Part shown: positions 1 through 9,466 of the stretch, one piece after another
Layout of the letters: every line of letters begins with the position of its first letter
How positions within the stretch are numbered: position 1 is the first letter of the stretch
From: Fluviicola sp.
GTDB lineage: Bacteria; Bacteroidota; Bacteroidia; Flavobacteriales_D; Crocinitomicaceae
Assembly (NCBI RefSeq): GCF_039596395.1
Contig: NZ_JBCNJT010000002.1
Location: 868,001-932,000 of the forward strand
Direction of reading: 5' to 3'
DNA: 64,000 nt
Translations under genes and position numbers: made by a program
The notes under the pieces: generated by a model
Database searches by the model: none
What the model was told of the DNA's origin: nothing
Seen by the model: the letters and a program-made list of their open reading frames with translations, nothing else

Positions 1-839
1 TTGAAAACGACGTGGACTGGGAGATGGAAGGTGTTCGCTTTTTCGCTCCGCAGCGTGGAGATAAAAAAGCTTTGATTGATTTGTCCCTTCGAAATGCCCG
101 GTCTTACCGCATGGAGAAGATCAAACAGGAAAAGATCAAAGATCCGGAAAAACACACCAACCGCATCCTGGAAACCATGAAAACGGACCTGCGTTTGAAA
201 GAACTTCCCGTTCATATCGAATGTTTCGATAACTCGAATATCCAGGGAACGAACCCGGTTTCGGCCTGTGTTGTTTTCAAAGATGCAAAACCCAGCAAAA
301 AGGATTACCGCCATTTCAATGTACAAACAGTAGAAGGACCGGACGATTTTGCCACCATGCGGGAAGCCGTTTACCGCCGCTACAGAAGATTATTGGAAGA
401 AGATCAACCCTTGCCTCAATTGATCATTATTGACGGTGGAAAAGGACAATTAGGGGCAGCACTGGAATCTCTGGAAAAGTTAGGTCTTCGCGGAAAAATT
501 GCCATTATAGGTATCGCGAAACGGTTGGAAGAACTATTCTATCCGGGCGATAGCCTGCCGCTTTACCTCGACAAACGTTCAGAAACCCTGAAAGTCATTC
601 AGCACCTGCGAAACGAAGCGCACCGTTTTGGGATTACGCATCACCGCAACCGCAGAAGCAAAAGTGCCTTGAATAACGAATTGGAAACCATTCCGGGAAT
701 CGGGGAAAAAACGGTTCAGGACCTGATCCGGACTTTCAAATCCGTTAAGCGCGTGAAAGAACAAAGCGAAGAAAGTTTAGCTTCTGTTGTTGGAAAAGCA
801 AAAGCGAAGGTGATCAAGCAGTTTTTCGGAGCTAGTTAA
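1..839 (+). CDS. uvrC: UvrABC system protein C, C-terminal part (5' end outside window)
   Basis: The frame is open from the first bases, so the start lies upstream. This is the 3' half of UvrC, the nuclease that makes both incisions around a bulky DNA lesion after UvrA/UvrB loading. The RNase H-like domain that makes the 5' cut is visible: the HIECFDNSNIQG motif carries the first catalytic Asp, and IIDGGKGQL carries the second. The histidine region EAHRFGITHHR follows, and a C-terminal helix-hairpin-helix pair (ETIPGIGEKTVQDLI) binds DNA. The N-terminal GIY-YIG nuclease domain and UvrB-binding motif are not in the window. The TAA stop shares the palindrome TTAA with the stop of the convergent gene that follows. 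Confidence 0.96.
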   Translation, partial: ENDVDWEMEGVRFFAPQRGDKKALIDLSLRNARSYRMEKIKQEKIKDPEKHTNRILETMKTDLRLKELPVHIECFDNSNIQGTNPVSACVVFKDAKPSKKDYRHFNVQTVEGPDDFATMREAVYRRYRRLLEEDQPLPQLIIIDGGKGQLGAALESLEKLGLRGKIAIIGIAKRLEELFYPGDSLPLYLDKRSETLKVIQHLRNEAHRFGITHHRNRRSKSALNNELETIPGIGEKTVQDLIRTFKSVKRVKEQSEESLASVVGKAKAKVIKQFFGAS

Positions 840-1522
840 TAACTAATTCCGTATCCTCCTCCAAGAAAAAGTAGTAACCCTGCAAGGGCTATTCCACCAA
901 ATACAATAGCTGGTATTGCAAAACCATAAGTCAATCCTTTAAATCCGTACTTTTCAGGATGCTTGCGCAGAGCACGGATTACAATGATTGCAAAAATCAT
1001 CGCGATGAAAAAACCGAGTCCGACACCTATTAAAGCTTCCGCATAAAAAGTCACAAAGAACATACAGGCAATCGCGATACTCCACATCGCCCAAATTCCC
1101 CACATCAAGGGATGCATTCCCGATCTCGGCTCTTCTTCTGTCTCATCATCGGTTTCTTTCGTTACTTTGGATTTGCTCCTGTTGATTTCCCGACTCGTCT
1201 GAATTTTTATTTCGGATTTTAACGAGGATTCTTTCTCTTCGTCTTCGACCAATTGTTCCACTTCAGTCACAGGTACTAAAGTAACGACAAGTTGCTCATG
1301 ACTTTCAGGTATATCTGTCAGCAAAGATTCCGGTTCAAGCGTGTCTTTCTGCACGGCGCTAATGTCCGTCGATTTCTTTCCCCTGCTTTCCTCTTCCGGA
1401 TCAGGTGATGTTTTGATTTTCCGGTTCCATTCCACATGGTATCCAGTTCCAAAATGGCGTTTTGTAATGGTGCAGGAACATACAAGCATTCCGCAGATGA
1501 GAAAAAATAAGCGCTTTTTCAT
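836..1522 (-). CDS. hypothetical lipoprotein with three C-terminal membrane segments
   Basis: Unrecognised protein of 228 residues. The N-terminus looks like a lipoprotein signal (hydrophobic stretch ending LVCSC, Cys17). A hydrophilic region rich in Glu, Lys and Ser spans about residues 25-135. Three hydrophobic segments follow at roughly 140-160, 162-183 and 198-224. A lipid anchor plus several membrane spans is unusual, so the N-terminus may be an ordinary signal anchor instead. The start ATG is followed at once by the typical MKKR signal, which supports it. The gene converges on uvrC and the two overlap by 4 bp at their stops. No function is proposed. Confidence 0.7.
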   Translation of the reverse strand: MKKRLFFLICGMLVCSCTITKRHFGTGYHVEWNRKIKTSPDPEEESRGKKSTDISAVQKDTLEPESLLTDIPESHEQLVVTLVPVTEVEQLVEDEEKESSLKSEIKIQTSREINRSKSKVTKETDDETEEEPRSGMHPLMWGIWAMWSIAIACMFFVTFYAEALIGVGLGFFIAMIFAIIVIRALRKHPEKYGFKGLTYGFAIPAIVFGGIALAGLLLFLGGGYGISY

Positions 1523-1655
1523 CCTGTAAGTTTGTGCTCCAAAGAAACAAACTGCTCATTAAAAACAAGTTGCGATTTTCCGTACTTAGGTTCTTAATTG
1601 TATGGTTTGTTCCTATTAAGATTTTGAACCTTTGATCTTTAAACTTTGAACTTTC

Positions 1656-3998
1656 CTACAGCTTATAACTCAACTGCAACATGAAGCTTCTCGAAGCCTG
1701 GATATCTCCCGGCCGGGTCATGTATTCCGCATTTGCAATGTTGTTCACGATAAACGCAATTTTGTACTTCTCCTTGTAGCAATAACCGATACGCGCATCA
1801 AAAACGATGGAAACCCCGTTGTGTTCAGAGCGGTAATTTTTCAGTCCCGGAAGGATTTCCTGGCCCAAAAACCCGTTTTCAAAAATCGCGTCGATGTTCT
1901 TCATGTAGCTGTTCATACGCATTGATCCTCCGATACTGATTCCTTTGTACTCCAGTTGGATATCTGCTTTCGCCAAGTGGTTGAAACGGTATTTCAACAT
2001 ATTGGATGTTGTATCCGAAAATGTGGAACGGTAAACAGAATCCCGGTTTTTGGAGATCGGATTCATGTAGGTGTAACCCAACAAGGTCAATACTCTTACT
2101 TCTCCGATCTTGCCTTCGCCGGAGATGGAAATTTCCGCACCTGTAATTTCCGCCGACTCAGCGTTTTGCGCGCGGAATCCGAACCATTTTTTGAAATATC
2201 CCGGAGCATTCGGATTCAAACTGAAGGGAATCGAATCCGGTTTGTAAAATCCGAAGGTAAACTCCATCATGTTGTCGTAGTGGTTAACGAAACCGGCCAC
2301 ATCCACAAATCCTTTCCAGTTTCCGATCTTCACTCCCTGCTTCACACCAAGTTCCGCCGCCCAGCCTGTTTCCGGTTTCAAAGCGGGATTGGCGAAAATA
2401 AGCAAGCCGCCCACCGAAGTGGTCGTGTATCTTTCGGCAACACTCGGATAGCGAACTCCCTGTCCGAAGGAAGCGCGTAAATGCGTATGTTTTGCTACCG
2501 CATAATGAATTCCGGCTCTGAGGATCGGTCTGATCGGCATTTTCTTCGTAGAGTCTTTTCCGAAATAATAATACGAATCTCCTTGTCTTCCGTCCTGTTC
2601 AAAATACTCGCCGCGGATTCCGGCAACAATATTCACTTTCTTCCAGTTCTTCTCTCCCTGCAGGTACAATGCTCCGTTCAGGGAATTGTGATCTCCGAAT
2701 AAGTACGATGTGACTTCATTGGCAATGGCTGTAACTCCTGTTGTCAACACCCAGGAATTATTGTTCCAGCCACGCTGAAACTGGTAATCGCCGTACCAAA
2801 CTTCCGATTTGGAGCTTTGGGAAAGGTTCGTGTAATTCTTGTTGTCGATGAAATAAAGCCGGCCTCTCAACTGGTGTCTGTTCCCGAATTTATCTACGTA
2901 TTTGACACTTGGGTCTACAGACACACGCACGCCACGATTATACGTTAAACTCGAACCGGCCACACTCGTATCTGCACCTCCAAACGGCTGGTAAGCCAGC
3001 GAGTCGCTTTGCCAGATAATGAAATTGCCTGCTTTTTGCAATTGGGCATTCCAACCAAGTGAAGCCTTGAAATTTTTGATCTTTTTAGGCCGGTAGCTGA
3101 TCGTTCCGTTGAATCTTCCGCGATCTTCGGTTTCTCCCTGCCGGTAACCATCATTGGTGTAGCCATAAGCACCGATTGTCAGACCAAACCGCCCGAATTG
3201 CTTTGAAAAGGTCAAATCTCCCTGGTAAAACGCCGGATTTTTATTCCACCACTTCAGGCTGGCACGTTTCGGATTATCATAAACTCCTCCCTGTACTTGT
3301 ACGTTCAGGCTGGCTTTTTCGGTCGGTTCGCGTTCAATCAATGAGATCATCCCGTTTAAAGCTCCCGAGCCATACAATACGGAAGAAGCTCCTTTGATAA
3401 CTTCAATTTGCTGTGCATTCTCGATCGGAATGGAATTCCATTTGGCATCTCCTACATCCGCAGAAAGCAGCGGAATTTCATTCCACAGAACCAACACCCG
3501 GCTTCCTGCCCCGTATGTAAACCCGCTTCCACCCCGGATACTAACCTGTCCGTCCATCGTATAAGCACCCGGAACCTGGTCTACCGCCTGTTCCAGGTCC
3601 GTAATTCCTTTATTGGCGATGAGTTCCGGTTTAATGATGTCCAGGGAAATGGTCAATTCCTGCACAGATTGTTTTCTGCGGGACGCTGCTACGACAACCG
3701 GCCCGATATCCTGAACCGGTGCAAGAGGTTTTAAGCGAATTGTTTCGATTCGAGTGGAAGTAATCGTAATTGTATCCGGATAATAATCTGTTGCTGAAAT
3801 AATACACGTTGCCGGAAAGGAATCGACCGTAATTGAAAATTGCCCGTTTTCATCGGCAAAAGCACTCGTTCCACCTACAATTTCCAGCTGGGCAAAAGGA
3901 ACGTTTTCGTTGGTTTCTTCGTCAAAAACAGTCCCGACAATTTGTTGAGAAAAAAGTGTGATCGGGGTTAAAAAAAGTAGAAGTAGCACTTGTTTCAT
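1656..3998 (-). CDS. TonB-dependent outer membrane receptor with N-terminal carboxypeptidase-regulatory-like domain
   Basis: Outer membrane active transporter of about 780 residues. The start is placed at the ATG giving MKQVLLLLF, followed by a signal peptide ending near FSQQ; an in-frame TTG 24 bases upstream is less likely. The order is: CarboxypepD_reg-like beta-sandwich (IVGTVFDEETNENVPFAQ), TonB plug domain (VVVAASRRKQSVQE, then VSIRGGSGFTYGAGSRVLVL and IEVIKGASSVLYGSGALNG), then a long beta-barrel rich in aromatic residues up to the C-terminus. No SusD partner is adjacent, so a SusCD glycan system is not indicated. Substrate is unknown; size and plug resemble receptors for siderophores, cobalamin or metals. 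It is divergent from dprA with only 44 bp between the starts. Confidence 0.92.
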   Translation of the reverse strand: MKQVLLLLFLTPITLFSQQIVGTVFDEETNENVPFAQLEIVGGTSAFADENGQFSITVDSFPATCIISATDYYPDTITITSTRIETIRLKPLAPVQDIGPVVVAASRRKQSVQELTISLDIIKPELIANKGITDLEQAVDQVPGAYTMDGQVSIRGGSGFTYGAGSRVLVLWNEIPLLSADVGDAKWNSIPIENAQQIEVIKGASSVLYGSGALNGMISLIEREPTEKASLNVQVQGGVYDNPKRASLKWWNKNPAFYQGDLTFSKQFGRFGLTIGAYGYTNDGYRQGETEDRGRFNGTISYRPKKIKNFKASLGWNAQLQKAGNFIIWQSDSLAYQPFGGADTSVAGSSLTYNRGVRVSVDPSVKYVDKFGNRHQLRGRLYFIDNKNYTNLSQSSKSEVWYGDYQFQRGWNNNSWVLTTGVTAIANEVTSYLFGDHNSLNGALYLQGEKNWKKVNIVAGIRGEYFEQDGRQGDSYYYFGKDSTKKMPIRPILRAGIHYAVAKHTHLRASFGQGVRYPSVAERYTTTSVGGLLIFANPALKPETGWAAELGVKQGVKIGNWKGFVDVAGFVNHYDNMMEFTFGFYKPDSIPFSLNPNAPGYFKKWFGFRAQNAESAEITGAEISISGEGKIGEVRVLTLLGYTYMNPISKNRDSVYRSTFSDTTSNMLKYRFNHLAKADIQLEYKGISIGGSMRMNSYMKNIDAIFENGFLGQEILPGLKNYRSEHNGVSIVFDARIGYCYKEKYKIAFIVNNIANAEYMTRPGDIQASRSFMLQLSYKL

Positions 3999-4042
3999 AC
4001 GGGTGTTTTTTCTTATATTCAAGAGACCAAAGTACCAAAAAA

Positions 4043-5146
4043 TTGAATTTTACAACTATTCATCATCAAATTGCACTTACCTTTTTAAGTGGTATCGGAA
4101 GTCGAAGAGCACGGGTAATCGTTTCACATTTCAATGATCTGGAGGAATTCTTCGCGGAAAAGCGCCTGAACCTGGCAAAAATTCCCGGTATTCCCGCAGA
4201 TTTTGTTTCCATGAAACTGAGGCTGAATGCGTTGACGGAAGCAGATAAAGTACTCCTGGAACTGGAACGCATCGGTGGAAAAACCGTTTTTTTCACCGAG
4301 AAAAACTACCCGCGCAGGCTGAAGCAATGCGCAGACGCCCCTTTGTTGCTTTACACGAAGGGCAACATCGAGTGGAATCCGGACAAACTGGTTTCCATTG
4401 TGGGTACACGCCATGCCACGGATTATGGAAAAGCACTTACGCACGAACTCATTGAAGGCCTGGCTGCACAGCATATAACGATCGTTAGCGGGATGGCTTA
4501 CGGAATAGACATTTATGCACATATCGAAGCTTTGAAACACAACCTTCCTACCTGGGGCGTATTGGGTCATGGCCTGGCGAAGATGTATCCGGGCGAACAC
4601 CGGAAAATTGCGGATCGCATGCTGGAAACCGGCGGAATCATCAGTGAGTTCATTCCATCACAAAAACCGGAACCACAACATTTTCCCATGAGAAACAGGA
4701 TCGTTGCCGGTTTGACAGATGCCACCATTGTTATTGAAAGCGGAGACAAAGGAGGTTCTTTAATCACCGCTTCACTGGCTTCGGATTACAACCGGGATGT
4801 TTTCGCCTATCCGGGAGATATTTCCAGGCCCTATTCGAAAGGATGTTTGAGCCTGATCCAAAAAAACCAGGCAACACTGATCCGGAATTCGGAGGATTTG
4901 ATCCGGAGCATGAATTGGGAAACAGAAGAACCATCTTCCGGCAAGCAACGATCTTTGTTTGTGGACCTCAACCTGCGCGAAGAAAAAATTATCGCTGTGA
5001 TGAAAACAAAACCGGAGCTCACTTTAGACACCATCGGTTACTTATCCTCTTTGAGCGTGAGTGAAGTTTCCAGTGACTTATTGAGTCTGGAATTCAAAGG
5101 CCTGGTCCGTTCTCTTCCCGGCAGGCGCTTTCAACTTATACACTAA
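4043..5146 (+). CDS. dprA: DNA processing protein DprA (DNA-protecting protein)
   Basis: DprA binds incoming single-stranded DNA and loads RecA during natural transformation. The 367-residue protein has the full family layout: an N-terminal helix-hairpin-helix-like region (LTFLSGIGSRRARVI), the Rossmann-like core with VGTR (120-123), SGMAYGID (149-156), FPMRNRI (214-220) and ESGDKGGSL (232-240), and a C-terminal winged-helix domain (about 310-367). TTG at 4043 is the only start upstream of the conserved N-terminal domain. No other competence genes are in the window. The gene is followed by a secreted peptidase gene 55 bp downstream. Confidence 0.95.
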   Translation: MNFTTIHHQIALTFLSGIGSRRARVIVSHFNDLEEFFAEKRLNLAKIPGIPADFVSMKLRLNALTEADKVLLELERIGGKTVFFTEKNYPRRLKQCADAPLLLYTKGNIEWNPDKLVSIVGTRHATDYGKALTHELIEGLAAQHITIVSGMAYGIDIYAHIEALKHNLPTWGVLGHGLAKMYPGEHRKIADRMLETGGIISEFIPSQKPEPQHFPMRNRIVAGLTDATIVIESGDKGGSLITASLASDYNRDVFAYPGDISRPYSKGCLSLIQKNQATLIRNSEDLIRSMNWETEEPSSGKQRSLFVDLNLREEKIIAVMKTKPELTLDTIGYLSSLSVSEVSSDLLSLEFKGLVRSLPGRRFQLIH

Positions 5147-5201
5147 ATAACAAGTGTGTTTGCGCTTAAATTCCTATTTTAGGGGCCATTAAACTAGAAA
5201 A

Positions 5202-6398
5202 ATGAGAAAACATCTTTTATTTGGAGCGCTGGCTCTGAGTACCCAAATTACCTTTGGACAAACCGTAACAAACGCCACAGATAGTAAGTACCAATTCACC
5301 AAAGTTGTTCAGCTGGATGCAAATCCGGTGGAAAACCAGGGAATGACAGGAACATGCTGGAGCTTTTCATCCCTTTCCTTCTTCGAAAGTGAATTGATCC
5401 GTCTGGGGCATAAAAATCCTGCGGAACTATCTGAAATGTATATTGTTCGTAAAGCTTACGAATCAAAAGCTGACCGTTATATCCGCATGGACGGAAAAAT
5501 CAACTTCAGTGAAGGTGGAGCCTTCCATGATATTCCTTACGTAATCAAACGCTACGGGATTGTTCCAAAAAGTGTTTACACCGGGTTGATGAACGGAAAA
5601 ACAACTTACAACCACGAAGAATTGTTCTCCGTATTGAACAGCTTCATGCAGACCGTTCTTGCTGAAGTACAAAAAGGACACGGAATCGGGAAAGAGTGGA
5701 AAAAAGCGTTTTCTTCTTTGCTGGATGCTTATTTAGGTCCGGATGTGACAGAATTTACATTCGAAGGAAAGAAATACACTCCGATGACTTACGCCAGTTC
5801 TTTAGGTTTGAAAATGAACGATTATGTTTCGATCACTTCTTTCAGCAACGATCCGTTCTATGAGCCTTGTGAGATCGCCATTCCTGACAACTGGGCCTGG
5901 GGAGACAGCTACAACGTTCCTTTGGAAGACATGGTAACTGTTGCAGAAACTGCCTTGAAAAACGGTTACACATTGGCTTGGGGAGCAGACGTTTCCGAGA
6001 AAGGTTTCAACTTCCGCCAGGGAATTGCAATCGTACCGGAAGATGAATCTACTATTCAAACACGTGGAAAAGACAACAAATCTTTCAACGATGCAGGAGC
6101 TGCTAAAACATCCAATGCCTTTTTGGAGCCTGTAAAAGAAAAAGTAATCACACAGGAATTGCGCCAGGACGGTTACGACGGAAAAGTGACAACAGACGAT
6201 CACGGAATGCACATCGTTGGTTTATTTAAAGATCAAAACGGAACCCGTTACTTCCTGGTTAAAAACTCCTGGGGGACAGACAATTTACCTCAAGGATACC
6301 TGTATGTTTCCGAGAATTATTTCCGTTTGAAAACCATCAATATTTACCTAAATAAAGACGGTTTATCCAAGGACTTGAAATTAAAACTAAAATTATAA
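5202..6398 (+). CDS. secreted C1B-family cysteine peptidase (bleomycin hydrolase-like)
   Basis: Papain-like cysteine peptidase of 398 residues, related to bleomycin hydrolase/PepC aminopeptidases. A signal peptide (MRKHLLFGALALSTQITFGQ) sends it out of the cytoplasm, unlike classical cytosolic PepC. The oxyanion Gln46 and nucleophile Cys52 lie in ENQGMTGTCWSFSS. The catalytic His337 is in DHGMHIVGL and Asn355 in FLVKNSWGTD. No T9SS sorting domain is visible at the C-terminus (ends DLKLKLKL), so a periplasmic location is more likely than surface display. The C-terminal hydrophobic/Lys tail recalls the bleomycin hydrolase tail that enters the active site and enforces aminopeptidase specificity; this is inference. 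Confidence 0.88.
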   Translation: MRKHLLFGALALSTQITFGQTVTNATDSKYQFTKVVQLDANPVENQGMTGTCWSFSSLSFFESELIRLGHKNPAELSEMYIVRKAYESKADRYIRMDGKINFSEGGAFHDIPYVIKRYGIVPKSVYTGLMNGKTTYNHEELFSVLNSFMQTVLAEVQKGHGIGKEWKKAFSSLLDAYLGPDVTEFTFEGKKYTPMTYASSLGLKMNDYVSITSFSNDPFYEPCEIAIPDNWAWGDSYNVPLEDMVTVAETALKNGYTLAWGADVSEKGFNFRQGIAIVPEDESTIQTRGKDNKSFNDAGAAKTSNAFLEPVKEKVITQELRQDGYDGKVTTDDHGMHIVGLFKDQNGTRYFLVKNSWGTDNLPQGYLYVSENYFRLKTINIYLNKDGLSKDLKLKLKL

Positions 6399-6406
6399 GT
6401 AAATAG

Positions 6407-6437
6407 TTTGCAGGATACAGTTTTTTTGTTAGATTTG
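6407..6437 (+). promoter_or_regulatory. Bacteroidota-type promoter of the blaI-like gene
   Basis: TTTG at 6407-6410, a 19-bp spacer, then TAGATTTG at 6430-6437. This matches the Bacteroidota primary sigma consensus (TTTG, 19-21 bp, TAnnTTTG) at every defined position. The predicted transcript start lies about 20 bp before the ATG at 6463. Autoregulation by the BlaI-like product would place an operator here, but I see no clear dyad. Confidence 0.7.
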
Positions 6438-6462
6438 TCACATTACCACAAATTATTATAAC

Positions 6463-6786
6463 ATGGAAAGACTAACACCCGCTGAAGAGAAAGTCATGTT
6501 ACGACTTTGGAAACTGGAAAAAGCAACAGTAAAGGAAATTGTTGACATGTATCCGAATCCAAAACCCGCTTACAACACTGTCTCAACTATCGTAAGAATC
6601 CTCGAGCGAAAAAAATTCATCAAGCACAAACCAATGGGAAGAGGTTACATTTACCTTCCGAAAATTGGCCGCGAGCAGTACCGCGATTATTTAGCGGACT
6701 ACATTTTGAAGTTTTACTTTGACGGAAGCCGGAACGAAATCGTTTCTTTCTACAACAGTAATGTTTCGCTCAACGAAATTTTATAA
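6463..6786 (+). CDS. BlaI/MecI/CopY-family transcriptional repressor
   Basis: Small winged-helix regulator of 107 residues. The N-terminal three-quarters fits the Penicillinase_R family: LTPAEEKVMLRLWKL, the recognition-helix segment PAYNTVSTIVRILERK, and the wing FIKHKPMGRGYIY. The C-terminal dimerisation segment is shorter than in BlaI/MecI (about 125 residues). These repressors dimerise on dyad operators and are usually inactivated by proteolysis triggered by a membrane sensor BlaR1/MecR1 (M56 peptidase). No such partner is adjacent here: the gene sits alone between its own promoter and a strong terminator, so its inducer and targets cannot be read from context. Confidence 0.88.
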   Translation: MERLTPAEEKVMLRLWKLEKATVKEIVDMYPNPKPAYNTVSTIVRILERKKFIKHKPMGRGYIYLPKIGREQYRDYLADYILKFYFDGSRNEIVSFYNSNVSLNEIL

Positions 6787-6794
6787 TGCACACC

Positions 6795-6824
6795 AACCCC
6801 GGTCTCATCGCCGGGGTTTTTTAT
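6795..6824 (+). terminator. intrinsic terminator of the blaI-like gene
   Basis: Perfect 8-bp stem AACCCCGG (6795-6802) with CCGGGGTT (6811-6818), 8-base loop, then a T-rich run. Confidence 0.85.
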
Positions 6825-7253
6825 TTAGTCAGAAATTACAATCTCGGGATTCAGCTTCAGAATTTCTTTTATAAACGAGTCATTGGTCCTGGGGCTGATA
6901 TAGATTTCGTCGTATTTACCGTATTTGATAATTAATCCTTTTGAAGCGGTAGCCGGTTTCATTCCCGTGTAAAGTGTTTTTCCCTTTTCGATTTCCCGGA
7001 TTGCATCTATCCGGATTTTCCCCCTAATGGGGCCGCTGCGGTAAATCAATTCTGTTTCGGTTAACTGGTAATACGTTCCGAAATAAATCCACAACAGCAA
7101 AGTAACGATGAGACTCACAGGTATAAAGACCCAGAAATCCGGTTTTTCCAGCCAGCCAAAAACAATTCCAAAAACTGAAAATGAAATCACTAAAGCTGAG
7201 AAGCCGAGGACAAGAATATGGAATAAGACACTTTTTCTACTGGAGAACTTCAT
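6825..7253 (-). CDS. membrane protein with bacterial PH-like domain
   Basis: 142 residues. Two hydrophobic helices at roughly 12-32 and 37-57 are followed by a small beta-rich cytoplasmic domain: YQLTETELIYRSGPIRGKI, IREIEKGKTLYTG and GLIIKYGKYDEIYISP. This pattern (two membrane helices, then a short domain with strands ending near ISPRTNDSFIKEI) fits the bacterial PH-domain families (bPH_6/YyaB-like) of unknown function. The stop directly abuts the terminator of the blaI-like gene. No link to the neighbours is evident. Confidence 0.68.
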   Translation of the reverse strand: MKFSSRKSVLFHILVLGFSALVISFSVFGIVFGWLEKPDFWVFIPVSLIVTLLLWIYFGTYYQLTETELIYRSGPIRGKIRIDAIREIEKGKTLYTGMKPATASKGLIIKYGKYDEIYISPRTNDSFIKEILKLNPEIVISD

Positions 7254-7363
7254 AAAAAGATGTTGTATCGTTCTTCAAAGTTAGTGAATCCTGTTCGAGC
7301 GTTCGAGGATTCCCGAATTCTATAGCTATCGAAACGAACTATGGCTTAACCATCCTGATTTAC

Positions 7364-9466
7364 TTATTCAACAATCAATCGCGTGAGCGACTTAGACCCG
7401 TTTTGGGTAATTTCCACCAAATAACACCCTGCTTTCAAATTTGTGTTCAATTGAACCTCGTTTTCATTCAATTCCTTTTGATAAACCAATTTCCCTTGCA
7501 GGTCGCTGATTTTCACATGCGCTTTCGAAGCACTCAAACCGGAGATCGTGATTGTTCCTCCCATCTGTGAAGGATTCGGGAAAATTTCAATTCCTGTTAA
7601 TTTATTGTCCGAAATTCCCAAAACGCCGTCAATCACAAAGTTGTCGATGTATAGATTGTTGGAATGATTCGACGCAACAAATTCAAACTTGAAACGCGTT
7701 TTGGTATCGGTCAACAGCGAAGTATAAGGAAACGAAACATGTTTCCACTGATTGGGGGCGGGTGCAAAATTAGAACTTTGAGAAGCAAAAGCAGTAACGA
7801 GTGCCGTATCCACAATTGTTTGTTTCAACACCCACGTTTTTCCGCAATCGCGGGAAGCATAAACCTTCAACACTTCTGTAATGGCATTCTGAGCAGCGGC
7901 CGATCCGTAAGCGTAATCGAAAGAAACCTCAAGTCCGGTCGATGTGGAAAGATCGAAAGCAGGTGAAACCAGGTTGTCTTTGCTTTGATTGATCTGTGCC
8001 GGATCTCCCTGGTAACAATTCATACTATCCGTTTCGTAATGATTTCCCAGCAGAAAACAACCGGTATTCTGAACTCCATTTGTGGGAATCCGCTGGAAGT
8101 ATCCGTTATCGTCCTGCATATTCTGACTCTGCCAAAAAGCGCTTGAAGCATTAAAATCCTGTACGGTCGGACCTGTAAATTCCGGCCAGCTTCCGCTCAC
8201 ATAGATCATTGCGGTTCGGGTGGTAGTGGTTGAACCATTCTGGTTCGTTGCCGTTAGGGTCACATCATAGTACCCGGGATTTGCATAGGTAACAACAGGG
8301 TCTTCAATGGTCGAAGTCGCGGGAGAACCTCCGGGAAATGACCAGGAATAAGTAGTTGTGGCAGAAGGAACTAATCCGTTTTGAGTAGTAAACTGGACAT
8401 CATCACCTGCACAGATCATTCCGTAAGTATAGGGACTTCCACTTGTGTTGTTACTCAAAATGGAAAAATTCGAGTGTGGCAAAGCTGTTGAAGCAGGCTG
8501 TACTCCCGGACCTGTTCCGGTTGCTATCAGATTCGCATTGGTCCATAACTGATCTCTTCCGTAAAACGGACTTTCTGCCACATTGCGCATCAATTCGACC
8601 TGGCCATTCGTAAACATTCTGGTGCAGAAAGAAAATTCCATGAAATTTTCAACGTTGTCTCTCGGGTCAAATCCCCAATACCCGAAGCTGGCTGCATCAT
8701 TGGTATCGTCGCAGGAATTGATATTTGGCTGGCAGGAACTATTCCCTTTTGAAACAGGAGTATCGGTTATCCCATCCGAATAATTACAGGTCTGGCCCAA
8801 ATTCTGATCTCCCCAGGTATGGAACAGCCCAAAGTAATGGCCCATTTCGTGCGTCAGGGAATGACCTACAAATGGGGATGCCGTTCCAACGGAACCGGTA
8901 TAATTATGAAGCATCATGATTCCCTGTGCACAAGGATCCATACTTACCAACGGATTAGAAGTAAATGCGGCAACTCCCTGGTAGGAAAAGCTTTTCACAA
9001 GCCAAATATTGACATAGCTCAAAGGATCCCACTGATTGATCATGGAAGATTGATTTGCCATATTGGTCAAGGGGCTAAAAATCCGGTCGATTCCGGTGGT
9101 GGGATTTCCGCTGGGGTCGATGGTTGCCAGGCGGAATTCGAAATTCACCTTCCCGATGATCGTATCAAAAGGAGCTGTTACAAACGAGGTGTCTGCATTC
9201 AGTTTTTGAAAGTCTTCGTTCAGGATGCGCATCACATCTTCTATCTGTGCATCAGAGATATTTTCGTAACCATTTTGGTGAAGCACGTGAAAAACCACCG
9301 GGATAATCTTCAGATCTGTAGATTTTTGAGCGTGTTCTATAAGTGATTTCGCTTGCTTGAGTGATATGGTGGTCGGATCATCGTGTTTGCAACCCAGGTG
9401 GTTTGCCTGTGCGGAACTATTCAAAGAATATAGTAGCAATCCGATAGTCAGAAAGATTGATTTCAT
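7364..9466 (-). CDS. secreted M43-family zinc metallopeptidase with PKD domain and T9SS type A sorting domain
   Basis: Extracellular protease of 700 residues related to cytophagalysin/pappalysin. A signal peptide ends near SSAQ (about residue 20). The catalytic zinc motif HEMGHYFGLFH gives ligands His206, His210 and His216 with Glu207 as base; a later Met in NVENFMEFS fits the metzincin Met-turn. A PKD domain follows (ATTTYSWSFPGGSPATST to TNQNGSTTTTRTAMIYVSG), then a beta-sandwich region, and the C-terminus has the T9SS type A signature (GIEIFPNPSQMGGTITISGL, final LTRLIVE). The protein is therefore expected to cross the outer membrane by T9SS and be anchored or released. It is read away from the gene-poor gap upstream. 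Confidence 0.93.
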   Translation of the reverse strand: MKSIFLTIGLLLYSLNSSAQANHLGCKHDDPTTISLKQAKSLIEHAQKSTDLKIIPVVFHVLHQNGYENISDAQIEDVMRILNEDFQKLNADTSFVTAPFDTIIGKVNFEFRLATIDPSGNPTTGIDRIFSPLTNMANQSSMINQWDPLSYVNIWLVKSFSYQGVAAFTSNPLVSMDPCAQGIMMLHNYTGSVGTASPFVGHSLTHEMGHYFGLFHTWGDQNLGQTCNYSDGITDTPVSKGNSSCQPNINSCDDTNDAASFGYWGFDPRDNVENFMEFSFCTRMFTNGQVELMRNVAESPFYGRDQLWTNANLIATGTGPGVQPASTALPHSNFSILSNNTSGSPYTYGMICAGDDVQFTTQNGLVPSATTTYSWSFPGGSPATSTIEDPVVTYANPGYYDVTLTATNQNGSTTTTRTAMIYVSGSWPEFTGPTVQDFNASSAFWQSQNMQDDNGYFQRIPTNGVQNTGCFLLGNHYETDSMNCYQGDPAQINQSKDNLVSPAFDLSTSTGLEVSFDYAYGSAAAQNAITEVLKVYASRDCGKTWVLKQTIVDTALVTAFASQSSNFAPAPNQWKHVSFPYTSLLTDTKTRFKFEFVASNHSNNLYIDNFVIDGVLGISDNKLTGIEIFPNPSQMGGTITISGLSASKAHVKISDLQGKLVYQKELNENEVQLNTNLKAGCYLVEITQNGSKSLTRLIVE

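Noticed and set aside
1656-3998. TonB-dependent receptor as SusC of a polysaccharide utilisation locus
   Set aside because: No SusD-like lipoprotein or glycoside hydrolase is nearby, and it is shorter than typical SusC proteins (about 1000 residues).
6463-6786. BlaI gene as part of a beta-lactam resistance operon
   Set aside because: No beta-lactamase, penicillin-binding protein or BlaR1 gene is adjacent.
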